DNA from: Nocardia beijingensis NBRC 16342
GTDB taxonomy: Bacteria; Actinomycetota; Actinomycetes; Mycobacteriales; Mycobacteriaceae
Direction of reading: 5' to 3'
DNA: 64,000 nucleotides
Assembly (NCBI RefSeq): GCF_001612785.1
Contig: NZ_BDBC01000010.1
Location: 124,001 to 188,000, forward strand
Part shown: in pieces, positions 17,691 to 28,154 of the stretch
Numbering within the stretch: the stretch's first letter is position 1
How the letters are laid out: every line of letters begins with the position of its first letter
The notes under the pieces: model-generated
The model's input: the letters and a program-made list of their open reading frames with translations, nothing else
Told to the model about the DNA's origin: nothing
Databases searched by the model: none
Made by a program: the position numbers and the translations under genes

Positions 17691-19211
17691 TCAGGCGATG
17701 GGACCGCGGGCGGCCTCGTAAGCCGCGCCCACCCGGTAGAGGCGATCGTCGGCGAGGGCGGGGGCCATGATCTGGAGGCCGACGGGCATGCCGTCGTCCT
17801 TGCTCAGACCGGACGGGACCGACATTGCGGGGTGACCGGCCAGGTTGGTCGGCAGGGTGCACAGGTCGGACAGGTACATGGCCAGCGGATCGTCGACCTT
17901 CTCGCCCAGCTTCCACGGCGTGAACGGGCTGGTCGGCGAGACGAGCACGTCGACCTGCTCGTAGGCCTTGTCGAAGTCGCGCGCGATCAGCGTGCGCACC
18001 TTCAGCGCCTGGCCGTAGTAGGCGTCGTAGTAGCCCGCCGACAGCGCGTAGGTGCCGATCATGATGCGCCGTTTGACCTCGGGGCCGAACCCGGCCGCGC
18101 GGGTGGCCGCCATGACCTGCTCGGCGCTGTGCTGCCCGTCGTCGGCGACGCGCAGGCCGTAGCGCATGGCGTCGAACCGCGCGAGGTTCGAGGACACCTC
18201 CGACGGCATCACCAAGTAGTAGGACGACAGCGCGTATTCGAAGTGCGGGCAGGACACCTCGACCACTTCCGCGCCGAGATCCTTCAGCACCGCCACGGCG
18301 GCGTCGAAGGAGGCGAGCACGCCGGGCTGATAGCTGTCGGAGTGCAGTTCCTTCACCACGCCGATCCTGACCCCGCGCAGATCGCCCTGCGCCCCGGCCC
18401 GCGCGGCGGCCACCACCGGCGGCACCGGCACGTCGCGGGAAGTGGAGTCGCGCGGGTCGTATCCGGCGATCACCTCGTGCAGCAGCGCGGTGTCCAGCAC
18501 GGTCCGACCGCACGGACCGCCCTGGTCCAGCGACGACGCGCACGCGACGAGGCCGAAGCGCGACACCGTGCCGTAGGTGGGCTTGGTGCCGACGGTGGCG
18601 GTGACGGCCGCGGGCTGGCGGATCGACCCGCCGGTGTCGGTGCCGATGGCCAGCGGGGCCTGATGCGAGGCCAGCGCCGCCGCCGAGCCGCCGCCGGAGC
18701 CGCCCGGGATGCGGGTGGTGTCCCACGGGTTGCGGGTGGGGCCGTAGGCGGAGTTCTCGGTGGAGGAGCCCATGGCGAACTCGTCCATGTTGGTCTTGCC
18801 GAGGATCGGGATGCCCGCGTCGCGCAACCGCGTGGTGAGCGTCGCGTCGTAGGGCGAGACCCAGCCTTCGAGGATCTTCGACGCACAGGTGGTCGGCATG
18901 TCCGTGGTAGTGAAGACGTCCTTGAGCGCCAAAGGAACTCCGGCCAGCGGCGAGGCGGGCTCGGCGCCGGAGGCGATCGCGGCGTCCACCGCGGCCGCGG
19001 CCTCCAGCGCCCGCTCGCCCGCGACGTGCAGGAAGGCGTGGTACTCCCCGTCGACCGCGGCGATCCGGTCCAGGTGCGCCTGGGTGACCTCGACCGAGGA
19101 CAGTTCGCGGCCGTGGATCTTCTCGGCCAGCTCGGCCGCCGACAGGGTGGTCAGGTCGGACCCACCCGTCGCACCGCCCCCCACGGAATCGCCATGCGAT
19201 GCTGCGCTCAT
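17691..19211 (-). CDS. gatA: Aspartyl/glutamyl-tRNA amidotransferase subunit A
   Basis: Glutaminase subunit of GatCAB, which converts misacylated Glu-tRNA(Gln) and Asp-tRNA(Asn) to the cognate forms. The amidase signature is complete: the catalytic Lys in PLALKDVF, the cis-Ser loop [13 protein letters not shown] and the nucleophile Ser in [12 protein letters not shown]. Length (506 aa) is normal. Its start overlaps the gatC stop, so the pair is translationally coupled. gatB is not next to it here; in mycobacteria it lies further along, so it is probably just outside the window. An essential housekeeping gene in bacteria lacking GlnRS. Confidence 0.97.
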   Translation of the reverse strand: MSAASHGDSVGGGATGGSDLTTLSAAELAEKIHGRELSSVEVTQAHLDRIAAVDGEYHAFLHVAGERALEAAAAVDAAIASGAEPASPLAGVPLALKDVFTTTDMPTTCASKILEGWVSPYDATLTTRLRDAGIPILGKTNMDEFAMGSSTENSAYGPTRNPWDTTRIPGGSGGGSAAALASHQAPLAIGTDTGGSIRQPAAVTATVGTKPTYGTVSRFGLVACASSLDQGGPCGRTVLDTALLHEVIAGYDPRDSTSRDVPVPPVVAAARAGAQGDLRGVRIGVVKELHSDSYQPGVLASFDAAVAVLKDLGAEVVEVSCPHFEYALSSYYLVMPSEVSSNLARFDAMRYGLRVADDGQHSAEQVMAATRAAGFGPEVKRRIMIGTYALSAGYYDAYYGQALKVRTLIARDFDKAYEQVDVLVSPTSPFTPWKLGEKVDDPLAMYLSDLCTLPTNLAGHPAMSVPSGLSKDDGMPVGLQIMAPALADDRLYRVGAAYEAARGPIA

Positions 19212-19507
19212 TCGCCCTCCCCCAGGATCTGCGGCACCATGAACCGCTGCTCGTCCACCGCGGGCGCGCCCGACAGCGCCTCCCGCGGCGTCAGGCCCGG
19301 CACCACCTCGTCGGGACGGGTCACATTGGTCGCCGGGTTCGGCGACGCCGTAGCCGGGACGTCGGCGGCGGCTACCTCGGAAATGGTCCGCACATGGCTC
19401 AGGATCGAATCCAGCTGTCCGGCGAACTGATCCAGTTCCGCGTCGGACAGCGCGAGCCGGGACAGCCGGGCGAGGTGTGCGACCTCGTCGCGGGAGATGG
19501 CGGGCAC
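19208..19507 (-). CDS. gatC: Aspartyl/glutamyl-tRNA amidotransferase subunit C
   Basis: Small GatCAB subunit (99 aa) that wraps around and stabilises GatA. The N-terminus [22 protein letters not shown] and the C-terminal [14 protein letters not shown] are family hallmarks. The GTG start at 19507 is chosen because AAAGGGG lies about eight bases upstream and it gives the standard N-terminus; a TTG further upstream would add residues not seen in the family. It is the first gene of a gatC-gatA operon, divergent from the ACT-domain gene, as in mycobacteria. Confidence 0.96.
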   Translation of the reverse strand: MPAISRDEVAHLARLSRLALSDAELDQFAGQLDSILSHVRTISEVAAADVPATASPNPATNVTRPDEVVPGLTPREALSGAPAVDEQRFMVPQILGEGE

Positions 19508-19822
19508 CGCGGGACCCCTTTCGGCTTCGTTATCAACAGTGCTCAACCCACACAGCCTAGCCACCGGGGCCCGGGTCACCACCCGGCACCCGCGCTTCGC
19601 AGGCGCGGCGGGGAAACCGTCGCGCAGCAGGCCCCTGGCAACCGCCTCCGGCCCGCGACACGTCCGTGCGAACCAGCCCGACACGCCGGTTTCGCGCGAA
19701 TTCGCCGAGTGGCGCATGTCACTCGCCGGGCTTCGACTCGATAACCGGCCGTAAGGGGTGTAAGTATTGCGTCACCCGGGTATCCGTTCAGAGCCTCGGC
19801 CGCCCTAAGAAAGGAAACGCAC
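19508..19822. other. Divergent promoter region between gatC and the ACT-domain gene
   Basis: No gene is supported in these 315 bases; the open frames are Arg-rich and lack start signals. The region must carry both the gatCA promoter and that of the ACT gene, whose AAAGGAAA ribosome-binding site lies at its right end. I did not find a clear -10/-35 pair or a strong palindrome. Confidence 0.5.
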
Positions 19823-20473
19823 GTGTCGTATCTGCTCCGCGTGCAACTTCCGGATCGACCGGGAAGCCTCGGTGCGCTCGCCCTCGCACTCGGCTCCGTC
19901 GGCGCCGACATCCTCTCGCTGGACGTGGTGGAGCGCGGCGCGGGCTACGCCGTCGACGATCTGGTCGTGGAGGTGCCCTCCGGCGCCCTCCCCGACACCC
20001 TCATCACCGCCGCCGAGTCGATCGGCGACGTGCACGTGGACTCGATCCGCCCGTACTCCGGCGTGCTCGACACCCACCGCGAGCTCGAGCTCATCGATCA
20101 GGTGGCCAGCGCTCGCGACGACCGGATGCAAGTGCTGGTCGACGGCGTGCCCCGGGTGCTGCGGGTCGGCTGGAGCACGATCATCGACATCGGGCCGCAC
20201 GGGGCCTACCGCGTGGTGGGCAGCCCGAGCGCACCACAGACACAAGCGGGTTCGGCGCCGTGGATGCCGCTGGAGAAGCCGACGGTGCTCGATCCGGAAG
20301 CCGAGTGGGTGCCCGAGATCTGGCGCGACATGGACACCAAACTCGCCGCGGCTCCCCTCGGCAACACCGGCAAGGTGCTGCTGCTCGGCAGGCCGGGCGG
20401 TCCCGACTTCCGGCCCTCCGAGGTCGCCCGCCTCGGCTACCTCGCCGGGATCGTCGCCACCGTCCTCGGCTGA
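19823..20473 (+). CDS. ACT-domain amino-acid-binding protein
   Basis: Protein of 216 aa with tandem ACT-like regulatory folds. The opening YLLRVQLPDRPGSLGALALALGSVGADILSLDVVE is a classic ACT domain (about residues 3-75), and about 90-215 look like a second, degenerate regulatory domain. ACT domains bind amino acids; no catalytic domain is present, so this is probably a stand-alone regulator. GTG start preceded by AAAGGAAA. Its position divergent from gatCA is conserved in mycobacteria (Rv3013 in my recollection), where its function is also unknown. Confidence 0.88.
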   Translation: MSYLLRVQLPDRPGSLGALALALGSVGADILSLDVVERGAGYAVDDLVVEVPSGALPDTLITAAESIGDVHVDSIRPYSGVLDTHRELELIDQVASARDDRMQVLVDGVPRVLRVGWSTIIDIGPHGAYRVVGSPSAPQTQAGSAPWMPLEKPTVLDPEAEWVPEIWRDMDTKLAAAPLGNTGKVLLLGRPGGPDFRPSEVARLGYLAGIVATVLG

Positions 20474-20482
20474 TCCCAACGG

Positions 20483-20503
20483 GCGCCGCGGCTTTCGCGG
20501 CGC
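20483..20503. terminator. Hairpin between convergent genes
   Basis: Arms GCGCCGCG (20483-20490) and CGCGGCGC (20496-20503) around a five-base loop, ten bases after the ACT gene stop and ahead of the convergent GNAT gene's stop. No U-tract follows, as is common for high-G+C actinobacterial terminators. Confidence 0.5.
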
Positions 20504-20566
20504 GAATCGGCAGGAACTCGGCTCGGCCCCTTCCCGCACGCTTCCGGCACGTCCTGCCGGACGAAC

Positions 20567-21091
20567 CTAGGCGGAATCGCCGGAAGAGCCGAGCGGTAGC
20601 CGAAGTACGTGCAGCAACTCCCCCGCTGAGGTACGCCAGTCCCGGCTCGGCACGGGACGGAAGCCGAAGCGTTCGTATATCCGCCGGGCGTCGACCATGG
20701 CGGCCATGGTGGTGAGGGCGACCGCCGCGCAACCTTCCGCGCGGGCGAGGTCGATCACGCTGCGCACCAACGCCGTTCCCGCGCCGAGTCCGCGCGCGGC
20801 CTTCGCGACCGCGAGCATGCGGAACTCCAGTTCACCCGGCAGCGCGATCTCCGCGTACGGGTTGCCCGCCGGTGCGACCGTCAGCGAGCCGACGATCCGG
20901 ACCGCGTGTGTGGCGACCAGGACCCGGGCCGACGCGGCGCGACGCGCGGTGTCGGCCAGTTCCCCCGCGTACCAGCTGCCCGCCGCCACATAGCCCTCGC
21001 CGACGTAGACCTCCACCGTCAGCTCGCCGATCGCCGCGTACTCCTCCGGCCGCGCCGCCCGGACGACGACATCCGCGTCACGCACATCCAT
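20567..21091 (-). CDS. GNAT-family N-acetyltransferase
   Basis: Acyl-CoA-dependent transferase of 174 aa filling one GNAT domain. Motif A with the acetyl-CoA pyrophosphate loop is visible as FRMLAVAKAARGLGAGTALVRSVIDLA (about residues 85-115), followed by the ALTTM strand and the C-terminal RIYERFGFRPVPSRDW motif. The acceptor substrate cannot be inferred. The gene stands alone on the minus strand between the ACT gene and a small membrane-anchored protein. Confidence 0.88.
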   Translation of the reverse strand: MDVRDADVVVRAARPEEYAAIGELTVEVYVGEGYVAAGSWYAGELADTARRAASARVLVATHAVRIVGSLTVAPAGNPYAEIALPGELEFRMLAVAKAARGLGAGTALVRSVIDLARAEGCAAVALTTMAAMVDARRIYERFGFRPVPSRDWRTSAGELLHVLRLPLGSSGDSA

Positions 21092-21316
21092 ACCGGCATG
21101 ATGCCATCGGCCGTAGGGTGAGCTACGGCACGTCGTCCTCGGCGCGGGGCATACTCACGCTGGGCACCCGCGACGGCATGTCGCCCGCCGACTCGGCGCC
21201 CCCGCACGGGCCGGGCCTTCCGGAAAAATGACGCAAGGGCCCCGCACGGCGTCGGCGGACGGGTCGAGCAACAAGCGTCTACACCCGCGGCCGCTCCCCC
21301 GAGCCGAGGCGACCGA

Positions 21317-21640
21317 TCAGCCGGAACGAGAGATCTGCCAGTGGTCGGGCTTGCCCGCCGGATAGACGACGGTGAGCAGGTCGCCGATCGACGGCCAGGA
21401 CCGTGTGTCCCAGACGAAACGGCCGTACACGATCTTGCCCGGGACCGAGGGACCGGTCAGCTTCCCGGTGATCGTCACGTACTGCTCGCCGGGAGCGTCC
21501 GGACGGGGGCTCACGCCGGTGATGTACAGCGTGCCCTCCTCCGGGTTCGCCGGGCGGTAGCCGCGCTTGCCGCGGATGGCGAACACGATCAGCGACACCA
21601 GCACGGCGGTCAGGGTCACCAGCGCGACGAACTCCAGCAT
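21317..21640 (-). CDS. Small membrane-anchored conserved hypothetical protein, 107 aa
   Basis: One N-terminal membrane helix (FVALVTLTAVLVSLIVFAI, about residues 4-22) is followed by a basic stop-transfer segment and about 80 soluble residues. These look beta-rich (GTLYITGVSPRPDAPGEQYVTITGKL), possibly a small OB- or SH3-like fold, exposed outside the cell if the N-terminus is cytoplasmic-out, or cytoplasmic otherwise. I do not recognise a characterised family. It lies 20 bp downstream of the AAA ATPase gene on the same strand, suggesting a two-gene operon. Confidence 0.75.
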   Translation of the reverse strand: MLEFVALVTLTAVLVSLIVFAIRGKRGYRPANPEEGTLYITGVSPRPDAPGEQYVTITGKLTGPSVPGKIVYGRFVWDTRSWPSIGDLLTVVYPAGKPDHWQISRSG

Positions 21641-21660
21641 GTCCCCATGCTAGGTGCGCG

Positions 21661-22905
21661 TCACACCGGCGTGAGTTCGCTGGCGCCCTGTGCGGTGCGC
21701 CGGACCTGCCAGACCGACGTGCGGGTGCGCTGCGAGCGCCCGTTGCCCCGGTCGATCAGCGTCCGATCGTTCGTGGTGAAGATCAACTGCGCCCCGCGCG
21801 CATTCGTCTCCGGGTTCTGGAACAGCTGGATCAATCGATCGGTCTCCTCGGCGGGCAGGCACGCGCCGATGTCGTCGACGGCGAGCACCCGGCCCTCGTC
21901 CAGCGCGTCGAGCATGGCGGGCAGCACCCGCAGCAACGACAACGTCGCCGAGGACTCGTCGCCGATCCCGAACGGGGCGTCGATGCCGTCGTGCACCAGG
22001 CTCAGGCCGACGCCGCGCCGGGCCACCATGCGCGTGTACAACGCGTCGCGCGCGGCCTTCAGATTGGTCAGCTCGCGCTCGAGCAGCACGGCCGTCAGAC
22101 CGTTGTCGCGCAGCAATTGGTCGGCATAGGCGGGCGAGGAGGCGCACAGGTCGATCTGTTTGCCCAGGCCCGCGATGTCGGCGTCCAGGTCGCGCAGGTA
22201 GTCGGCGTACATCGGGTCGGGTTCGGCGACGAGCAGGTCGGTGATGCCCAGCTCGGCCGTGCGCAGCAGCAGCAGCAGCCGCGCCGCGTTGTCCGGCGAC
22301 CGGGAGATGTGGCTGCCGAGCCGGTGAGCGACGGCGTCGGGTTCGACGGGACCGCGCTGCACCTCGAGCATGGATTCGAACCAGCGGTAGGCGGGCACCA
22401 GCGCGTCGGAGTACATCTGCCCGGCCAGGCTGAGCAGCAGGGCGTTCGGGCGCACCAGCGGAGCCAGCGCGGTGATGCCGTAGCGCGCCGCCTCGAACAT
22501 CGGGCCGATCTTGATCTGTTCGCCGTTGCGCTCGAACACGATTCGCTTGCGCGACCGCGGTTGGGTGTGCAGCCATTCCGCGGTGACGTCGGCGTTGTCC
22601 AGCCGGAACCCGTAGGTGTACGGCACGCCCTCGGCGACGAATGCGGCCACGAATTCCGAAGGCCGTTCCGGGAATCCGAGATGCGGCGCCCGGACCGGAC
22701 CCGCGTACGGGTCCCATCCGGTCACCGAGTGCAACACCGCGTCGCGCATCTGCCAGAGCGCATCGATCAGGTTCGTCTTCCCCGCGGCCGCGCCGCCGTG
22801 CACCGCGGTCACCGGCACCGCCACCGGCCCGCTCCCCTTGGTGAGCCGCAACTCCTGCTCGTCGGCCAGCGATCTGTGATTGGTCACCTGAAAACTGCGC
22901 AGCAT
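21661..22905 (-). CDS. AAA-family ATPase (ABC/RecF-like, AAA_15/21 type)
   Basis: Protein of 414 aa with an ABC-like ATPase fold. FQVTNHRSL near the N-terminus is the RecF/OLD-type opening, and Walker A is GGAAAGKTN (about residues 37-45). The C-terminal half holds DESSATLSLLRVLPAMLDAL (signature-like) and Walker B VLAVDDIG, where the usual Glu is Asp, then FTTND. Proteins of this group act in DNA repair, phage defence or toxin systems, often with a nuclease partner. No TOPRIM or HEPN domain is visible here, and the only operon mate is a small membrane protein. The ATG at 22905 gives the family N-terminus; the longer upstream frame is Arg/Pro-rich and unlikely to be translated. Confidence 0.85.
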   Translation of the reverse strand: MLRSFQVTNHRSLADEQELRLTKGSGPVAVPVTAVHGGAAAGKTNLIDALWQMRDAVLHSVTGWDPYAGPVRAPHLGFPERPSEFVAAFVAEGVPYTYGFRLDNADVTAEWLHTQPRSRKRIVFERNGEQIKIGPMFEAARYGITALAPLVRPNALLLSLAGQMYSDALVPAYRWFESMLEVQRGPVEPDAVAHRLGSHISRSPDNAARLLLLLRTAELGITDLLVAEPDPMYADYLRDLDADIAGLGKQIDLCASSPAYADQLLRDNGLTAVLLERELTNLKAARDALYTRMVARRGVGLSLVHDGIDAPFGIGDESSATLSLLRVLPAMLDALDEGRVLAVDDIGACLPAEETDRLIQLFQNPETNARGAQLIFTTNDRTLIDRGNGRSQRTRTSVWQVRRTAQGASELTPV

Positions 22906-23241
22906 GCCGCCATACTTCCGTCTGCGCGACGAGTCAGCGATGGCAACCCGCCGGTACAGCCCATCTGTCGCCCGCAAGCACCCGCACACCCGCTGCCCCA
23001 CCGGTGGGCAACCGTTGCCGGGCTCCGGCATACGACTACGGATGGACCTGGCAAAACGTTGACCGGGTGACCGCATCCCGGTGCGCTACGCGGATGCCGA
23101 ACTCGCCGTGGACGACCTGTTGTGCAGCCGGTAGCCACCTCCCTCACCGGGACAAGCGCGGTGATAGCGGGTTAGCATGCCTGCACGCCGCGGTCCCGCC
23201 GCGGCGTACTGCCGAAGTTGTGCGATGGGATGAGGGTAACG
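22906..23241. other. Divergent intergenic region, no gene seen
   Basis: These 336 bases separate the AAA ATPase start from a small secreted protein start. Frames are short or Arg-rich on both strands. The region presumably holds both promoters. GTTGACC at about 23060 could be part of a -35 element for the plus-strand gene, but I see no convincing -10 or strong inverted repeat. Confidence 0.45.
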
Positions 23242-23595
23242 ATGGGATCGACGGTTCGTCGTGTGGTGGGCGGAGGCTCCGTCGTCGCCGCGCTCGCGCT
23301 GGGCTCGCTGGTCGTGGCGCCGGAAGTGGTGGCGGACGCGCCGTGTCCGGAGGGCACCGCGCGTGTGTTCCTGGCCAACAGCACGAACACCTGTCAGGGC
23401 GGTGGAACGGTCAGCTACGACCCGCCCGGCGTGGTGTCGAAGGTCTGCTCGACGGCGAGCGCGGACGTGTCCGCCGAGGCGACGTTCAAGAACCGCCGCG
23501 GCAAGATCATCACCCAGAAGCTCGACCTCAGCGACGGCCGCTGCGGGCGGTTCGACATCGCGGGCCAGCTGGGCGCCACCGTCACGGTCAGCTGA
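23242..23595 (+). CDS. Small secreted protein with four cysteines, 117 aa
   Basis: Hypothetical exported protein. A basic start (STVRRVVGG) and hydrophobic core (SVVAALALGSLVVAP) lead to a probable signal peptidase site near VVADA. The mature part of about 85 residues carries four Cys (APC, NTC, KVC, GRC), consistent with two disulfides, and beta-rich repeats such as GGTVSYDPPGVVSK. I do not recognise a family. ATG at 23242 follows GAGGG; ATGs at 23218 and 23230 are alternatives. Its stop overlaps the convergent QueA-like gene's stop by a few bases. Confidence 0.72.
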   Translation: MGSTVRRVVGGGSVVAALALGSLVVAPEVVADAPCPEGTARVFLANSTNTCQGGGTVSYDPPGVVSKVCSTASADVSAEATFKNRRGKIITQKLDLSDGRCGRFDIAGQLGATVTVS

Positions 23596-24628
23596 GCGCA
23601 CCACGCCCGAACAACAAGGCGCTGTCGCCGAACTCGTGCCACAGATAGCCGGTCTCCACGGCCGTGGCGTAGGCGGCGGCGACGGTTTCCGCTCCGGCCA
23701 CCGCCACCAGCAGATCGAGGTGTGACGCGCCGGGCGCGTGCCAACCGGTGATCAGACCGTCCACCACGTGGGCCGGTCGCCGCGCGCCGAGCACCAGGTC
23801 GGTCCACCCGCGCGACGCGTGGACCAGGCCCGACGGGTCGGCGGCGGTCTCCAGCGCCCGCGTGACCGTCGTGCCCACCGCGACGACTCGCCCACCGGCG
23901 TCTTTCGTGTCGTTCACCAGCCGCGCCGTCGCGGCGGGGACGGCGAACCGCTCCGGGCTCGGCGGTTCTCCGGTCTCGGGCGACGACACCCCGGCGTGCA
24001 GGGAGATCGGCGCGAGAGCGACGCCCGCGGCGATCAGATCCAGCACCAGGCGCTCGGTGAACGGGCGTGCGGCACTCGGCATTTCCGCGCTACCGGGCAC
24101 GCGGCCGAAAACCGTCGTATAGTAGTCGGCCGACCACCGTTGCGGCACATAGGAATACGTGATGGGACGGCCGTGGGCGGCGAGCAACAGGGGCACGTCG
24201 CCGGTGACCTCCGCACTCCAGAGCCTGCGTCCACCGGCGAGCCAGGGCGCGCGCAATGTCGCCGCCGCACCCGGCAATCGCAGCACGGTCCCGGCCGAGA
24301 GCCGCTCGGCCGGATAGGGAGTGCGCTCGGTGGTCCGCACCTCGACCACCCAGCGGCCGTCGTCCAGCCAGGTGGAGAAATGCAGCACCACCGGCTCGCC
24401 GTCCGCCGTGGCGTCGACCGCCGACGACATGGTCGCCGAGTTGTTCACCACCAGGAGGTCGCCCGGGCGCAGGCGGTCGGGCAGCTCCCGGAATCGGGAG
24501 TGCGTCAGTCCGTCGTCGGCGACGAGCAAACGCACATCGTCACGCGCCATCCCCCTCGCCTCGGGCGGGACGGTGGCGTGGCGTTCCACGGACAGTTCGA
24601 AAGTCGGCAGTTCGGTCCGCACCGTCAT
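23588..24628 (-). CDS. QueA-like S-adenosylmethionine:tRNA ribosyltransferase-isomerase family protein
   Basis: Protein of 346 aa resembling QueA, which transfers the ribosyl part of SAM to 7-aminomethyl-deazaguanine in tRNA on the way to queuosine. Typical segments include FRELPDRLRPGDLLVVNNSATM, GRPITYSYVP, SAEMPSAARPFTERL, LAPISLHAGVSSPE and HAPGASHLDLLVA. No other queuosine gene is nearby, so it may be a QueA paralogue with another role, common in actinobacteria. The ATG overlaps the preceding short-chain dehydrogenase stop (ATGA), implying coupling. Confidence 0.85.
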   Translation of the reverse strand: MTVRTELPTFELSVERHATVPPEARGMARDDVRLLVADDGLTHSRFRELPDRLRPGDLLVVNNSATMSSAVDATADGEPVVLHFSTWLDDGRWVVEVRTTERTPYPAERLSAGTVLRLPGAAATLRAPWLAGGRRLWSAEVTGDVPLLLAAHGRPITYSYVPQRWSADYYTTVFGRVPGSAEMPSAARPFTERLVLDLIAAGVALAPISLHAGVSSPETGEPPSPERFAVPAATARLVNDTKDAGGRVVAVGTTVTRALETAADPSGLVHASRGWTDLVLGARRPAHVVDGLITGWHAPGASHLDLLVAVAGAETVAAAYATAVETGYLWHEFGDSALLFGRGALS

Positions 24629-25320
24629 GACGCACGCCCGGCCACGAAATCCGCGGCGGTGTAACGCCCGTTCTTCGGCTTCTCGACGAGCAGCCGCAGC
24701 AGCGCGGGCACCACCGTCGCAGGCTCCGGACGGTCGGAGATGTCGACGCCCGGAAACGCCGCCTGATGCATCTCGGTGCGCATGTCGCCGGGATCGAAAG
24801 CATAGATGGACAGGTCCGGATGTTCCGCGCCGAGAATCGCGGTGAGCTGATCGAGCGCGGCTTTGGACGCGCCGTATCCACCCCACGTGGGATACGGCTC
24901 CACCGCCGCGTCGGAGCTGATGTTCACCACGGCCCCGTCCGGCCGCAGCAATGGCAGCGCGATCCGCGTGATCGCCAGTGGCGCGACCACATTCGTGCGC
25001 AAGACGCGCTCGAACTCGTCGAGTGGGTAGTCCGCAAGGCGGGGCAGCGGACTCGGTCCGAGACGGCTGGCGTTGTTCACCACCAAGGCGAGTTCCCCCG
25101 CACCGCGCGCGGCGTCCGCCAACCGGGCGCGATCCGCCGGATCGGTGACGTCGCCGGGGACCGCGAGGAACGACGGCCCGAGTTCGGCGGCCACCCGCGT
25201 CAACCGGTCGGCGCGACGGCCGGTCCCCAGTACCCGCCACCCTTGTTCGATCAGCGCCCGCGCGAGCGCCGCGCCGAATCCGGCCGACGCGCCGGTGATG
25301 AGCGCGGTAGGACGAGACAT
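24625..25320 (-). CDS. Short-chain dehydrogenase/reductase
   Basis: NAD(P)-dependent oxidoreductase of 231 aa, short for the family but complete. Cofactor motif TGASAGFG at about residues 9-16, VVNNASRLG near 80, catalytic Ser in VVNISSDAA and Tyr/Lys in YGASKAAL. The segment FDPGDMRTEM is the usual PG motif. AGGAGG lies five bases before the ATG, the best ribosome-binding site in this part of the window. It is the first gene of a coupled pair with the QueA-like gene. Substrate unknown. Confidence 0.9.
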   Translation of the reverse strand: MSRPTALITGASAGFGAALARALIEQGWRVLGTGRRADRLTRVAAELGPSFLAVPGDVTDPADRARLADAARGAGELALVVNNASRLGPSPLPRLADYPLDEFERVLRTNVVAPLAITRIALPLLRPDGAVVNISSDAAVEPYPTWGGYGASKAALDQLTAILGAEHPDLSIYAFDPGDMRTEMHQAAFPGVDISDRPEPATVVPALLRLLVEKPKNGRYTAADFVAGRAS

Positions 25321-25388
25321 GATGACCTCCTGGTAGTCGCCTACCGGTCGATCCTCATACCTCAACGTATCTTCAGGTCAAGCGCCGA

Positions 25389-27689
<2,301 letters not shown>

Positions 27690-28055
27690 TCATCCCGGCG
27701 AACAGACCTGCCCCGATGGTCCGGACAACACGATGACCAGGCCGAACCCACACATCATCGCGAGAACTCCGAAGCCGCTGGAGAAGTATCGAACCCGGCT
27801 GATCCGAGGGCGATGAGCCGACAGATCGGCGAGTAGAGCGAACCCGGCGACCAGCATGACGCCCGCGCCGGTGATTTGAAAGCCCTGCGCCGCCCGGAAC
27901 CCGCCGTCGCCTGGAGCGAACTCGCAGTAATCCATGATCCCGCGCGTGAAAAGTAGATAACCGCCCAGGTAGATGGCCGGACCGAGCAGGACAGACCCAA
28001 CGGTGTAGATCATGCTGAGTACGACCGGGCGCTCCAAGGGCTGCACCATGGGCAC
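27690..28055 (-). CDS. Small membrane protein, four helices, 121 aa
   Basis: Hypothetical membrane protein with about four hydrophobic segments: VVLSMIYTVGSVLLGPAIYL, then GYLLFTRGIM, then GFQITGAGVMLVAGFALLA and FGVLAMMCGFGLVIVLSG. The loop between the first and second pairs contains CEFAPGDGGF. No family recognised. GTG at 28055 has GGGAG nine bases upstream; ATG at 28049 is an alternative. Its base composition is slightly less G+C-rich than its neighbours. It stands between ligA and the MetE-like gene on the same strand. Confidence 0.68.
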   Translation of the reverse strand: MPMVQPLERPVVLSMIYTVGSVLLGPAIYLGGYLLFTRGIMDYCEFAPGDGGFRAAQGFQITGAGVMLVAGFALLADLSAHRPRISRVRYFSSGFGVLAMMCGFGLVIVLSGPSGQVCSPG

Positions 28056-28154
28056 CGTAGTTCACTCCCAGCGCTGAAGGCACGCGAGCAGAACCCGCCC
28101 GGAGTCGCGGATAGGATCGGGTGCGGCGATCCATCTCTTCCGTTACCGAGAACG

